DNA of 12,632 bases, from the NCBI GenBank assembly GCA_964577615.1, contig CAZNZW010000072.1, positions 1-12,632 of the forward strand, in the 5' to 3' direction. Below the pieces are notes generated by a model. It was not told the DNA's origin. It searched no databases and saw nothing but the letters and a program-made list of their open reading frames with translations. The DNA is from QNYZ01 sp964577615. Its GTDB lineage: Bacteria; Desulfobacterota; Desulfobacteria; Desulfobacterales; QNYZ01. Shown here one piece after another: positions 1-6,880 of the stretch (its first letter is position 1; each line of letters opens with the position of its first letter). Made by a program: the position numbers and the translations under genes.

Positions 1-17
1 ATTGGCCGGGGAAAGGA

Positions 18-46
18 TTGACACCTCCGGTTGCCGATGATATCTT
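18..46 (+). promoter_or_regulatory. Probable sigma70 promoter for the zinc-ribbon protein/tatA pair
   Basis: A perfect -35 box TTGACA (18-23) is followed after 17 bases by TATCTT (41-46), which matches 4 of 6 positions of the -10 consensus. Transcription would begin near 53, about 40 bases before the ATG at 92. This is a pattern match only. Confidence 0.5.
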
Positions 47-91
47 TTAACATAGACAGTCCGGATTTTTTCTTACCGTTTGGGGGAAACA

Positions 92-508
92 ATGGCCACT
101 GTGATTCCCATCGATACGCGGCGACAGATGGACAAACGGGAAAAAATGGAAATCATCCGGAAACGGAAGGTTCTGGCCGTACGTAAAATTTTTAAGTGCG
201 CCCGCTGCGCCTTTAAATGTGATAAATGCGGCGCCCAGCTTGACACGGGCCGGCAGGGCAATGCCCGACGGAACCCGGCCCCCGGAAAAACGCCCTACCG
301 GTTCTGCCAGAGCTGCGCGGACGACTATCGCGATTACATCGCCTGGGGCAACGGCAACGGCCATTCTGATTATTACTGGCACACTGCGGCCTGGGCCGAC
401 GAATGGCGGTTGTGGATCGACCACCAGAAAGCCGTGGATCGGTATTTAACATCCAGGGAGTTTGGCCGGCTCCTCAATGAAATCAAACAAATGCATCCGG
501 ACGCATAG
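92..508 (+). CDS. Six-cysteine zinc-ribbon-like protein of unknown function
   Basis: This encodes 138 residues of a protein I do not recognise as a named family. The ATG at 92 is preferred over an in-frame TTG at 80 because a GGGGGAA ribosome binding site (82-88) sits just before it. The N-terminal third is very basic. Six cysteines follow as CX2C (C36, C39), CX2C (C43, C46) and CX2C (C72, C75), a pattern typical of one or two zinc knuckles or a metal site. The C-terminal part is rich in Trp, Tyr and Asp, with no signal peptide or membrane segment. Its TAG stop lies inside the ribosome binding site of tatA, so the two are almost certainly co-transcribed. A role in protein export or nucleic acid binding is possible, but nothing in the sequence decides it. 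Confidence 0.75.
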   Translation: MATVIPIDTRRQMDKREKMEIIRKRKVLAVRKIFKCARCAFKCDKCGAQLDTGRQGNARRNPAPGKTPYRFCQSCADDYRDYIAWGNGNGHSDYYWHTAAWADEWRLWIDHQKAVDRYLTSREFGRLLNEIKQMHPDA

Positions 509-516
509 GAGGACCC

Positions 517-696
517 ATGTTTGGACTTGGACCCATGGAACTGATTATTATTCTTGTCATTATCCTGATTATTTTCGGCGCCGGCAAACTGCCCGAAATT
601 GGCGGCGGCATGGGCAAGGCCATCCGGAATTTCAAATCAGGCGTCAAGGACACTGATCAGAAACCCGATCAGATTGAAAAAGAGAAAAACGCTTAA
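517..696 (+). CDS. tatA: Sec-independent protein translocase subunit TatA
   Basis: This 59-residue protein is the pore-forming component of the twin-arginine translocase, which moves folded, often cofactor-loaded proteins across the inner membrane. It shows the family plan. A short N-terminus is followed by one membrane helix at about residues 7-20 (rich in Ile, Leu and Val), and then by the hinge motif FGAGKLPEIG at residues 20-29. After that come an amphipathic helix (MGKAIRNFKSG) and a short charged tail ending in EKEKNA. The length is at the short end for TatA, and the FG-x2-KLPE form favours TatA over TatB. AGGAGG (507-512) overlaps the upstream stop codon and sets the start at 517. No tatB or tatC lies in the window, so the rest of the translocase must be encoded elsewhere. 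Confidence 0.93.
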   Translation: MFGLGPMELIIILVIILIIFGAGKLPEIGGGMGKAIRNFKSGVKDTDQKPDQIEKEKNA

Positions 697-716
697 ACCA
701 GACACCCATATACAAA

Positions 717-737
717 ACGGCCGGCATCTCCGGCCGT
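717..737 (+). terminator. Hairpin after tatA, possible terminator
   Basis: ACGGCCGG (717-724) and CCGGCCGT (730-737) form a perfect 8-bp GC-rich stem with a 5-base loop, 20 bases past the tatA stop. Four A residues precede it, but only CGCTTAAC follows, so the U-tract needed for a textbook intrinsic terminator is missing. Confidence 0.4.
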
Positions 738-1000
738 CGCTTAACATGGCAATGCCCGTTCCGTTTTTCAGATTTCCGGTATTCGGTCATGTTTGGCGCC
801 ACCCACTCACACGTTTTTCCCCGCCACCCTGCAACCGCTGTGATCCATTTACCTCATTGTCGTTCATCGTCGCCACCTGAAAAATAATTGACTGCTCATG
901 GCGTACGGCATTCCCGCCGAAAGCGATCAGCTGGTGATGATCGACAGCCGCTCGGATATCGGTTGCTGTCTGGCTGTATCCCATCCCGGGGTCCATGGAA
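738..1000. other. Gap between convergent genes; no convincing gene
   Basis: This stretch separates tatA from the 3' end of the radical SAM gene. Open frames exist on both strands but lack a ribosome binding site and resemble no family I know. The best is a 39-codon plus-strand frame at 898-1017 (starts MAYGIPAESD), which reads with coding-like codons at first but overlaps the 3' end of the radical SAM gene. A minus-strand frame continues at 787-995. Either could be the eroded remnant of a gene. I see no repeat or RNA gene here. Confidence 0.4.
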
Positions 1001-1876
1001 TTACTGGGTGCCGATAAATTCGGACCGGAAATTTTCCGGCCCCAGAGCCAAAGCCGTGTCAACCGCTTCAAGCAGCCGGTTTCTGTCTGCCGGCAGGTTC
1101 CCCGACAGGTTAATATAGTTGGTGTAGTGGTCGCTGGCCAGGATTGTATTGCAGCGGATATTTTCGATCAGAAGCCGGGTTTCCCTCAGCACCTCATGGG
1201 GCGACAGGAGATGGAAACGGCCCTTTTCGATCTGGTGAAGCAGCAGGGTGTTGATTTTGGGAACAAGTGTCCGCAGCCGGACAAAATCGGGGGCAATGGC
1301 CGACAGCGCCGCAGCGGTTTTCAGGGCATGGGGACCTGTCCGGTCGGCCCCCCCCAGACCCAGGACAACATATTCGCTCAACTCCAGGCCGGCCGCCCGG
1401 ACAATCTGACCGGCGGCAATCTGTTCGTCGGCGGTGGTGCCCTTTTTCACCCGCTTCAGGGTTTCGTCGTCACCGCTTTCCAGCCCCACGTGAATTCGAC
1501 TCAGCCCCGCCTTCCGGAGAGTAATCAGATCGGCCAGCCCTTTCCGGGCAATATAAGGAGATGACCCATAGACCGTGATTCGCCGCAGGCGCGGCAGTTT
1601 TTCCCGGCTGTAACGACAGATCGCCGCCAGATCCGTGGTCGGCATGGCAATGGTATTGCCGGCCGGAAAAAAGAGTGTCCGGACGCGCGCACCGACCGTC
1701 TCGGCGGCTTCGTCGATGTCCCGGTAGATCTCCCGGACCGGGCGGACCCGGTAGGCCGGCCCTTTTTTATAGACCATGCAGAAGGTGCATTTGTTGTGCG
1801 GGCAGCCGACCGTGGCCTGGATCAGCAGGCTGTCGGCTTCGCTCGGCGGGCGATAGATGGGGCCTTCGTAGTGCAT
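1001..1876 (-). CDS. Radical SAM protein with a CX4CX2C cluster motif
   Basis: This encodes 291 residues of a radical SAM enzyme, using a [4Fe-4S] cluster and S-adenosylmethionine to start radical chemistry; the substrate is unknown. The cluster-binding cysteines are C25, C30 and C33 (GCPHNKCTFC), so the first spacing is four residues rather than the usual three. YGSSPY and HVGLESGDDETLKRVKKG resemble the barrel motifs of the family, the latter being the GxES-type SAM-contact region. The C-terminal part contains NYINLSGNLP, as in a family of uncharacterised short radical SAM proteins related to COG1032. There is no extra cobalamin or Fe-S domain. ATG at 1876 is the only usual start codon in the open frame, which runs back to the upstream gene's stop; its ribosome binding site is weak. 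It is separated from the PLP genes by a likely terminator and is probably transcribed alone. Confidence 0.85.
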   Translation of the reverse strand: MHYEGPIYRPPSEADSLLIQATVGCPHNKCTFCMVYKKGPAYRVRPVREIYRDIDEAAETVGARVRTLFFPAGNTIAMPTTDLAAICRYSREKLPRLRRITVYGSSPYIARKGLADLITLRKAGLSRIHVGLESGDDETLKRVKKGTTADEQIAAGQIVRAAGLELSEYVVLGLGGADRTGPHALKTAAALSAIAPDFVRLRTLVPKINTLLLHQIEKGRFHLLSPHEVLRETRLLIENIRCNTILASDHYTNYINLSGNLPADRNRLLEAVDTALALGPENFRSEFIGTQ

Positions 1877-1911
1877 ATATTCCAGTGGGTTATGCTCATG
1901 ACAGGAGTTAA

Positions 1912-1942
1912 AAGGCGACTCGGCGCAGTACCGGGTCGCCTT
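1912..1942 (-). terminator. Likely intrinsic terminator of the PLP gene pair
   Basis: AAGGCGAC (1912-1919) and GTCGCCTT (1935-1942) pair perfectly over 8 bp. The stem extends inward by further GC pairs with one mismatch. Read on the minus strand, the stem ends in CGCCTTTTAAC, giving a short U-run. It lies 25 bases past the stop of the 466-residue PLP enzyme and before the radical SAM start. Confidence 0.6.
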
Positions 1943-1966
1943 GCCGGCATGGCCGCCGTGCAGCCG

Positions 1967-3367
1967 TTACGACTCCCGTGAGGCTTCGATTAATTGATCA
2001 ATGGTTTCCACCCTGGCCTGCTCGGCCAGCCAGAATGCCGGTGTCAGCTGGGCGTTGAGCGCCTCGATGCTTTTTCCCTGCTGTTCAACCCAGGTAAAAT
2101 ATTTAAGATTGTGCCACTGGCGGCGATTGTGCCGGGTCCCTTCGGCAATCCAGTCACATTTCTGTTTGTGAAAAATACTGACCAGCCGGACTTCCGCCTC
2201 GGTTTCATCCATCGGTCCCTCTGACTGCGTCAGCTGATCCATCACCGAATGATATCGATCCATGGCATCGGTGCAGATGGTGACGATCAGATCATCGGAT
2301 CCCATATTATAGAATTTGGCCGTCTTGATGGCGCCGAGCACATTGCAGACCCCGGAAATACCAAAAATTTCAGACAGGCGCCGGACCCGTTTTTCATCGA
2401 TACCGTATTTTTCCGTCAGTACTTTCCAGCCCGGCGCCTCGGTCAGTAACTGCAGGCCGAGCTTGCTTTCCATATCGTCGATACACATGACGGCATCCAT
2501 GTTGGTCACATTGTGAATCCAGGTCACATGCTTGTCGCCGATGCCCTGGATATCGTGGCCGCCATAGCCGTTCCAGTACAACGTGGGACACTGGACCGGT
2601 TCCAGGCCGATGATTTTATGTTCACCCGGCCAGACCTGTTTCAGCCGGTCTCCGGCGGCGATGGTGCCGCCTGATCCCATGGCCGACACATACGCCGACA
2701 CCCTGCCGCTGCCGATGCCCCGCTCCTTGAGAATCGCCGCCAGTTCGACAATGGTATTTCCGGTGACGGCATAGTGAAACCGGTAATTGGCGAATTCTTC
2801 AAACTGGTTCATGATCCGCACCCGATCCGGATCGGCGGCCCGCAACGCGTGGCACTTGTCATAAATTTCCTTGACGTTGCTTTCGCACCCCGGTGTCAGC
2901 GACAGCCGGGCCCCATAGCCGGTGACGATATCAAACCGCTCCTGGCTCATCTCCTCGGGGAGAATGACCACGGAATCGAAATTCATGCGGCACCCCACCC
3001 AGGCGCCGCCAATGCCGTAATTGCCCGTCGACGGCCAGACGATCGTATCCCGGGCCGGATCGACTTCGCCGGTGAGTGATTTTTCGATTAAAACAGAATA
3101 GGTGGCCCCGACCTTGTGGCTGCCGGTGGGAAAATCCACCCCGTAAAGCACCACGATAGGGGTGTCGACCCCGGTCAGCCCGGACGGGAGCACCTCGTGA
3201 TAAATCTCGTTCTTTTCGTTTTTCCAGGTGATATTGAAAAGGTTGATGGGATCGAGGGGATCGGTATTTCTGGCGGCCAGGGCTTTGGCTCGAATCGCTG
3301 GATCGATCCGGTCCGGGTCGAGCATTTCGGCAAAGGTCGGACCGGTAACGCGTTGGTTCTCAGACAT
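1967..3367 (-). CDS. PLP-dependent fold-type-II enzyme, cysteine synthase/CBS-like
   Basis: The 466-residue protein belongs to the tryptophan-synthase-beta superfamily, whose members carry out beta-elimination or beta-replacement on amino acids. The PLP lysine is probably K85 in PTGSHKVGA. STGN (113-116) is the asparagine/substrate loop. NQFEEFANYRFH (about 187-198) and GSGGTIAAG (231-239, the PLP phosphate loop) match cysteine synthases. HDIQGIGDKH (271-280) and TDAMDRYHS (366-374) correspond to the GIG and GERYLS motifs of that group. It is over 100 residues longer than cysteine synthase, with N- and C-terminal extensions and no CBS domain. A strong AAGGAGGA site sets the ATG at 3367. The gene overlaps the end of the upstream PLP gene by 8 bases, implying translational coupling. 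Adjacent transport genes suggest a catabolic lyase rather than cysteine biosynthesis, but the substrate is unknown. Confidence 0.88.
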   Translation of the reverse strand: MSENQRVTGPTFAEMLDPDRIDPAIRAKALAARNTDPLDPINLFNITWKNEKNEIYHEVLPSGLTGVDTPIVVLYGVDFPTGSHKVGATYSVLIEKSLTGEVDPARDTIVWPSTGNYGIGGAWVGCRMNFDSVVILPEEMSQERFDIVTGYGARLSLTPGCESNVKEIYDKCHALRAADPDRVRIMNQFEEFANYRFHYAVTGNTIVELAAILKERGIGSGRVSAYVSAMGSGGTIAAGDRLKQVWPGEHKIIGLEPVQCPTLYWNGYGGHDIQGIGDKHVTWIHNVTNMDAVMCIDDMESKLGLQLLTEAPGWKVLTEKYGIDEKRVRRLSEIFGISGVCNVLGAIKTAKFYNMGSDDLIVTICTDAMDRYHSVMDQLTQSEGPMDETEAEVRLVSIFHKQKCDWIAEGTRHNRRQWHNLKYFTWVEQQGKSIEALNAQLTPAFWLAEQARVETIDQLIEASRES

Positions 3368-4874
3368 ATTTTCCTCCTTGGCGGTCGATCCCCGTAAAAA
3401 AAAGGCCGACGTTTTCCGTCGGGGCGATCGCGCCGGTTTTAATCAATTCAATCAGGCCGGCCAGACCGGCGCAGCCGGTGGCGGAAACAGTGATATCGGT
3501 CTGTTCGCGGGCCAGGCGCCAGGCATTTCGAATCGTATCTTCCGGCACCACTACGGCCCGGCCGCCGCTTTTTATAATACTGCGCAAGAGATAATACCAG
3601 TCATAGGTGACATCGTCCAGGATGCCGTGGGCCAGGCTGGCGGGAACCGGGCCGTCCCAGGCCCACATGTACTGCCCTGTGTCCGCGACAATTTCGGCCA
3701 GCGGGGTCTGTACGGCCGGGGCCTGGAAATTGTGGCGGGCAAATTCGGCCACATCGGTCACCTGCGCCGGATGACGGTCGGCAAACCGGCGGATTTTTTC
3801 CAGCGCGGCGGCCGGCACATCATCAGGTGCGGGGTGCAGGTCAAACGCCAGCTGGTTGGTGCGGGCGATTTTGGCCAGGGCCAGGTAATAGGCACGGATA
3901 AAAGGATAGTTGCCTTCGGGCTGGCACACGCTGATCTTGGGCAGGCGGGCGCCGATACCGAGACGGTTGAGAGACTCCCAGCCCCCGGCAATGGCCCGGG
4001 CCAGAGCGCCGCCGCCCACCTGAATCACCAGGTGCGATACCTCAGCGGTGTGATCACCGAGCTGAAGGGCGGTTTCGGCCCCGAGCGTTTCCCCGCCTTC
4101 GATATTGCTCCAGTTGTCGTTGCCCGAGCAGGAAAAGGGAATCCATTTTTTCTCATCAACCGCCCGCCGGAAGGCCAGATAGCAGGGGTCCCCCGTACTG
4201 CCGGCGAGCCGGGAAATGATTTCCACCACGGCGCCGCGGTCGTTGAGCATTTCCACGACCGATTCGTCAACCGAGTCCGGCACAAAAGCGTGCAATTCGT
4301 ACCCACCGGCCCGGGCCACGGCGGATGCGGCCAGAGCGGCATTTCCGCAGCTGTAAATCGCCAGAACCTGTTTCGTCTGCCGGCGGGTCTGCGCCCGGAT
4401 GCCCTCTATATAGAGCAGTGACCCCATCAGGTGGCGCCCCTTGTGTGAACCGGTGATGTTTCCCGTTTCATCCTTGATCCAGAGACGGCCGCTGAACCCG
4501 ATGGCGTCGGCCAGAGCGGCGGCCGGGAACAGGGGCGTAACGGTAAATGGATGTTTCTCGATCTCACGCAGCCGGTTCTGAATACTGTCAAGATGCCGCC
4601 GGTAGGATTCGGCGTCAGGCAGATTTCCGGCGGCCATCAGCGGTTGAAAAATGAAAAATGGATCCCTGCCGTCCTTCTGCCAGCGGGTAAGGACCGTTTC
4701 CCTTGCCCTGGCACGGTTAAAAGCGCCTGTCCATTTTTTCTGAAAAATATGTTCGCGCCGGTTGTCGGCGCCGGGACAGCCGAACAATCCGCCGGACGGG
4801 TCCCGGGCCTGCCGGCATGCCGGGCAGTAAAGATGTATGGGTGCGACGGGTCGATTCATGATTTTCAATGCCAT
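3360..4874 (-). CDS. PLP-dependent fold-type-II enzyme, threonine synthase-like
   Basis: The 504-residue protein resembles threonine synthase and related PLP lyases. Residues 17-36 form a rubredoxin-like knuckle seen at the start of many threonine synthases, but only three cysteines are present (C17, C20, C33); the fourth position is alanine. Residues about 111-150 carry the family signature: TPLFPAAALADAIG, then LWIKDETGN and TGSHKGRH, where K145 should bind PLP. SCGNAALAA (175-183) is the SxGN-type loop, GGGAL (287-291) the phosphate-binding glycine loop, and SATGCAGLAGL the conserved C-terminal motif. About 50 extra residues lie between the knuckle and the catalytic core. ATG at 4874 is taken as the start, but a second ATG 15 bases later is possible and neither has a clear ribosome binding site. 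It is the first gene of the pair, divergent from the TRAP operon. I cannot tell threonine synthase from a catabolic deaminase or lyase, but the context favours the latter. Confidence 0.85.
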   Translation of the reverse strand: MALKIMNRPVAPIHLYCPACRQARDPSGGLFGCPGADNRREHIFQKKWTGAFNRARARETVLTRWQKDGRDPFFIFQPLMAAGNLPDAESYRRHLDSIQNRLREIEKHPFTVTPLFPAAALADAIGFSGRLWIKDETGNITGSHKGRHLMGSLLYIEGIRAQTRRQTKQVLAIYSCGNAALAASAVARAGGYELHAFVPDSVDESVVEMLNDRGAVVEIISRLAGSTGDPCYLAFRRAVDEKKWIPFSCSGNDNWSNIEGGETLGAETALQLGDHTAEVSHLVIQVGGGALARAIAGGWESLNRLGIGARLPKISVCQPEGNYPFIRAYYLALAKIARTNQLAFDLHPAPDDVPAAALEKIRRFADRHPAQVTDVAEFARHNFQAPAVQTPLAEIVADTGQYMWAWDGPVPASLAHGILDDVTYDWYYLLRSIIKSGGRAVVVPEDTIRNAWRLAREQTDITVSATGCAGLAGLIELIKTGAIAPTENVGLFFTGIDRQGGKYV

Positions 4875-4922
4875 TGTCGGATCATCAACTGGTTGCGGAT
4901 TCTTTTTTTCTCATAAAAAAAA

Positions 4923-4961
4923 TGCCTTGGCAATCGCAAAACAGACATCTTGCCTTGACAA
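4923..4961. promoter_or_regulatory. Direct repeat in the PLP/TRAP divergent region, candidate operator
   Basis: TGCCTTGGCAA (4923-4933) and TGCCTTGACAA (4951-4961) match at 10 of 11 positions and begin 28 bases apart. The second copy covers the candidate -35 box of the TRAP operon. An inverted half (GGCAA, 4975-4979) lies further on. The placement fits a regulator controlling both divergent units, but no regulator gene is adjacent. Confidence 0.35.
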
Positions 4962-4982
4962 ATCGGGTAAAACTGGCAAAAT
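4955..4982 (+). promoter_or_regulatory. Candidate sigma70 promoter of the TRAP operon
   Basis: A perfect TTGACA (4955-4960) is followed after 16 bases by CAAAAT (4977-4982), a 4-of-6 match to the -10 box. The leader to the preferred dctQ start would be about 40 bases. The weak -10 box suggests an activator may be needed. Confidence 0.4.
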
Positions 4983-5028
4983 CAGAACCTCACCTGTCAA
5001 ACGAACCACATCCAAACCGGACTCAACC

Positions 5029-5571
5029 ATGGAACCCATGCGTTCAACAACCCCCCGCCGCTCGGGGCAGCATCTGTCGGAAATGGCCGATACACTCGGC
5101 CGGCGTGTGAACTGGGTGGTTGAGCGCTGCTGCGCGCTTTTAATGGCGGCCATGGTACTGGTGATCTGGTTTGGCGTGGTTGAACGCTATTTTTTAAGAC
5201 TGGGCGCCACCTGGACCGAGGAATTTTCCCGCTACGTCATGATCTGGGTGGCCCTGCTGGCCGTTTCCTGCGCGGCGTATCGCCGTGAGCATATCGGGCT
5301 GATCTTTATCCTCCAGCGCCTGTCCGGGACCCGGCGACGGCTCTTCCAGGGAATACTTGACCTGATCGGGCTGGTTTTCTTTATTTTTCTGGCGATTTAC
5401 GGTGTGGGCATGGCCGCCACCGGCCGGACCCAGTATGCGACTATTTTCGGGATGTCCATGGTTGTGCCGTTTGCCGCGGTTCCCGTATCGGCCGCCCTGA
5501 CCGCTTTTCAGATCCTGGTAACGATGATCCGGGATCTGGCCCATACGCATCCAGCGGAAAACGCATCATGA
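5029..5571 (+). CDS. dctQ: TRAP transporter small membrane subunit DctQ
   Basis: This 180-residue protein is the four-helix subunit of a tripartite ATP-independent periplasmic (TRAP) transporter, which partners the large permease. Helices lie at about residues 34-55, 69-84, 109-130 and 141-166. The DctQ signature TWTEEFSRYVMIW (61-73) precedes helix 2, and a REH motif follows it. The frame is open far upstream, overlapping the divergent PLP start, so the start is a choice. ATG at 5029 lies after the promoter candidate, but ATGs at 5038 and 5083 are also in frame and none has a strong ribosome binding site. The TGA overlaps the dctM ATG (ATGA, 5568-5571), so the two are translationally coupled. 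Confidence 0.9.
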   Translation: MEPMRSTTPRRSGQHLSEMADTLGRRVNWVVERCCALLMAAMVLVIWFGVVERYFLRLGATWTEEFSRYVMIWVALLAVSCAAYRREHIGLIFILQRLSGTRRRLFQGILDLIGLVFFIFLAIYGVGMAATGRTQYATIFGMSMVVPFAAVPVSAALTAFQILVTMIRDLAHTHPAENAS

Positions 5572-6851
5572 CGATTGTTCTGATTGTCTTTTTCTTTTTA
5601 TTGTTCATCGGGCTGCCCATCGGCTTTGTTCTCGGTATCGCCGGCGTGGCCGGTTTATATCAGATCGGCGGGCATAATTTTCTGGCCATGGCCCCCAAAC
5701 GATTTTTCGAAGGCCTCGACCTTTTCACCTTCATGGCCATGCCGTTCTTTATCCTGGCCGGTGAAATCATGAACCGATCCGGAATCACCACCAAAATCGC
5801 CGAATTTGCCGATGCCCTGGTGGGATACCTGCGCGGCGGTCTGGCCCATTCCAATATGATCGCCTCGGTTCTTTTTGCCGGCATGACCGGCGCGGCTGTC
5901 GCAGATACCGCCGCCTTCGGCAACACCCTGGTGCCGGCCATGGTTAAAAAGGGATATACCCGTCCTTTTGCCTGCGCCGTCACCGTGGCCGGATCGATCA
6001 TCGGTCCAACCATCCCGCCATCCAATCTGATGGTGATCTACGGATCGCTCATGGGCGTCTCCATTGCCGGACTGTTTGCCGCCGGGATTCTGCCGGGACT
6101 GCTGATCTGCCTGATCTGCATGGCGGTTATTGCCGCCCTGGGGCGGCGCCTGGGCCTGCCCAAAAGCAAAGACGGCCCCAGCCTGCGCCGGATTTTCAGG
6201 ACTTTTCGATCAAGCTTTCTGGCCCTGCTCATGCCGGGCATTATTCTGGGCGGTATTCTTTTCGGTATTGTAACCCCGACGGAAGCCGCCGCCATTGCCG
6301 TTTTTTACGCCCTTGTCATCGGCGTCGGGGTTTATCGGGCCTTGACGTTTAACGATATCGTGGAAATGCTGATCCGCACGGCATTGATTACCGGCGTGGT
6401 TTTTCTGATTATCGCCTCGGCCTCCATTTTGAGCTGGTGGATGACATTCATGCAGATCCCCCAGGCCATCGCCGACCTGTTCCTCAGCCTGTCCGATAAC
6501 CCCAATGTCATCATCGCCCTGATTCTGGCCCTGCTGCTGGGCATCGGCATGTTCATGGACATCAACGCGGCCCTGATCATTCTGGCACCGGTTCTGGGCC
6601 CCTTAACGGCCAGCATCGGCATGAATCCGGTGCACGCCGGAGTCATGATCGTCCTGGCCCTGAATATTTCACTCATGACCCCGCCGGTCGGGGCCTGCCT
6701 GTTCGTGTTATCGTCTGTTACCGGCGAACGGATCGAACGGATTTCCATGGCGCTGATTCCATTTCTGGCCGTGGAGGTGCTGGTCCTGATTGTTATCGCT
6801 TACTGGAGTGATATGACCATGTTCATGCCCCGGCTGCTTCTGGGGCAATGA
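5568..6851 (+). CDS. dctM: TRAP transporter large permease subunit DctM
   Basis: This 427-residue integral membrane protein is the ion-coupled permease of the TRAP system, driving solute uptake with the sodium or proton gradient. It is hydrophobic throughout, with roughly a dozen membrane segments and a full family length. Recognisable DctM blocks are FFILAGEIMNRSGIT near residue 63, the AAVADTAAFG and SIIGPTIPPSN stretch around residues 109-147, the GIVTPTEAAAIAV block around 228-241, and SLMTPPVGACLFV near the C-terminus. The last block is part of the C-terminal substrate/ion half of the fold. It overlaps dctQ by 4 bases and is followed 29 bases later by the binding protein gene. There is no DctQ-DctM fusion. 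Confidence 0.96.
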   Translation: MTIVLIVFFFLLFIGLPIGFVLGIAGVAGLYQIGGHNFLAMAPKRFFEGLDLFTFMAMPFFILAGEIMNRSGITTKIAEFADALVGYLRGGLAHSNMIASVLFAGMTGAAVADTAAFGNTLVPAMVKKGYTRPFACAVTVAGSIIGPTIPPSNLMVIYGSLMGVSIAGLFAAGILPGLLICLICMAVIAALGRRLGLPKSKDGPSLRRIFRTFRSSFLALLMPGIILGGILFGIVTPTEAAAIAVFYALVIGVGVYRALTFNDIVEMLIRTALITGVVFLIIASASILSWWMTFMQIPQAIADLFLSLSDNPNVIIALILALLLGIGMFMDINAALIILAPVLGPLTASIGMNPVHAGVMIVLALNISLMTPPVGACLFVLSSVTGERIERISMALIPFLAVEVLVLIVIAYWSDMTMFMPRLLLGQ

Positions 6852-6880
6852 CAATTTATTTAATTTAAAGGAGGAGACCG

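Noticed and set aside
1877..1966. Upstream extension of the radical SAM reading frame
   Set aside because: The frame is open back to the PLP gene stop but has no ATG, GTG or TTG, and it crosses the likely terminator hairpin, so coding is unlikely.
3228..4421. A 397-codon plus-strand frame across the two PLP genes
   Set aside because: It is antisense to two clearly recognised PLP enzymes, spans their junction and carries no recognisable domain.
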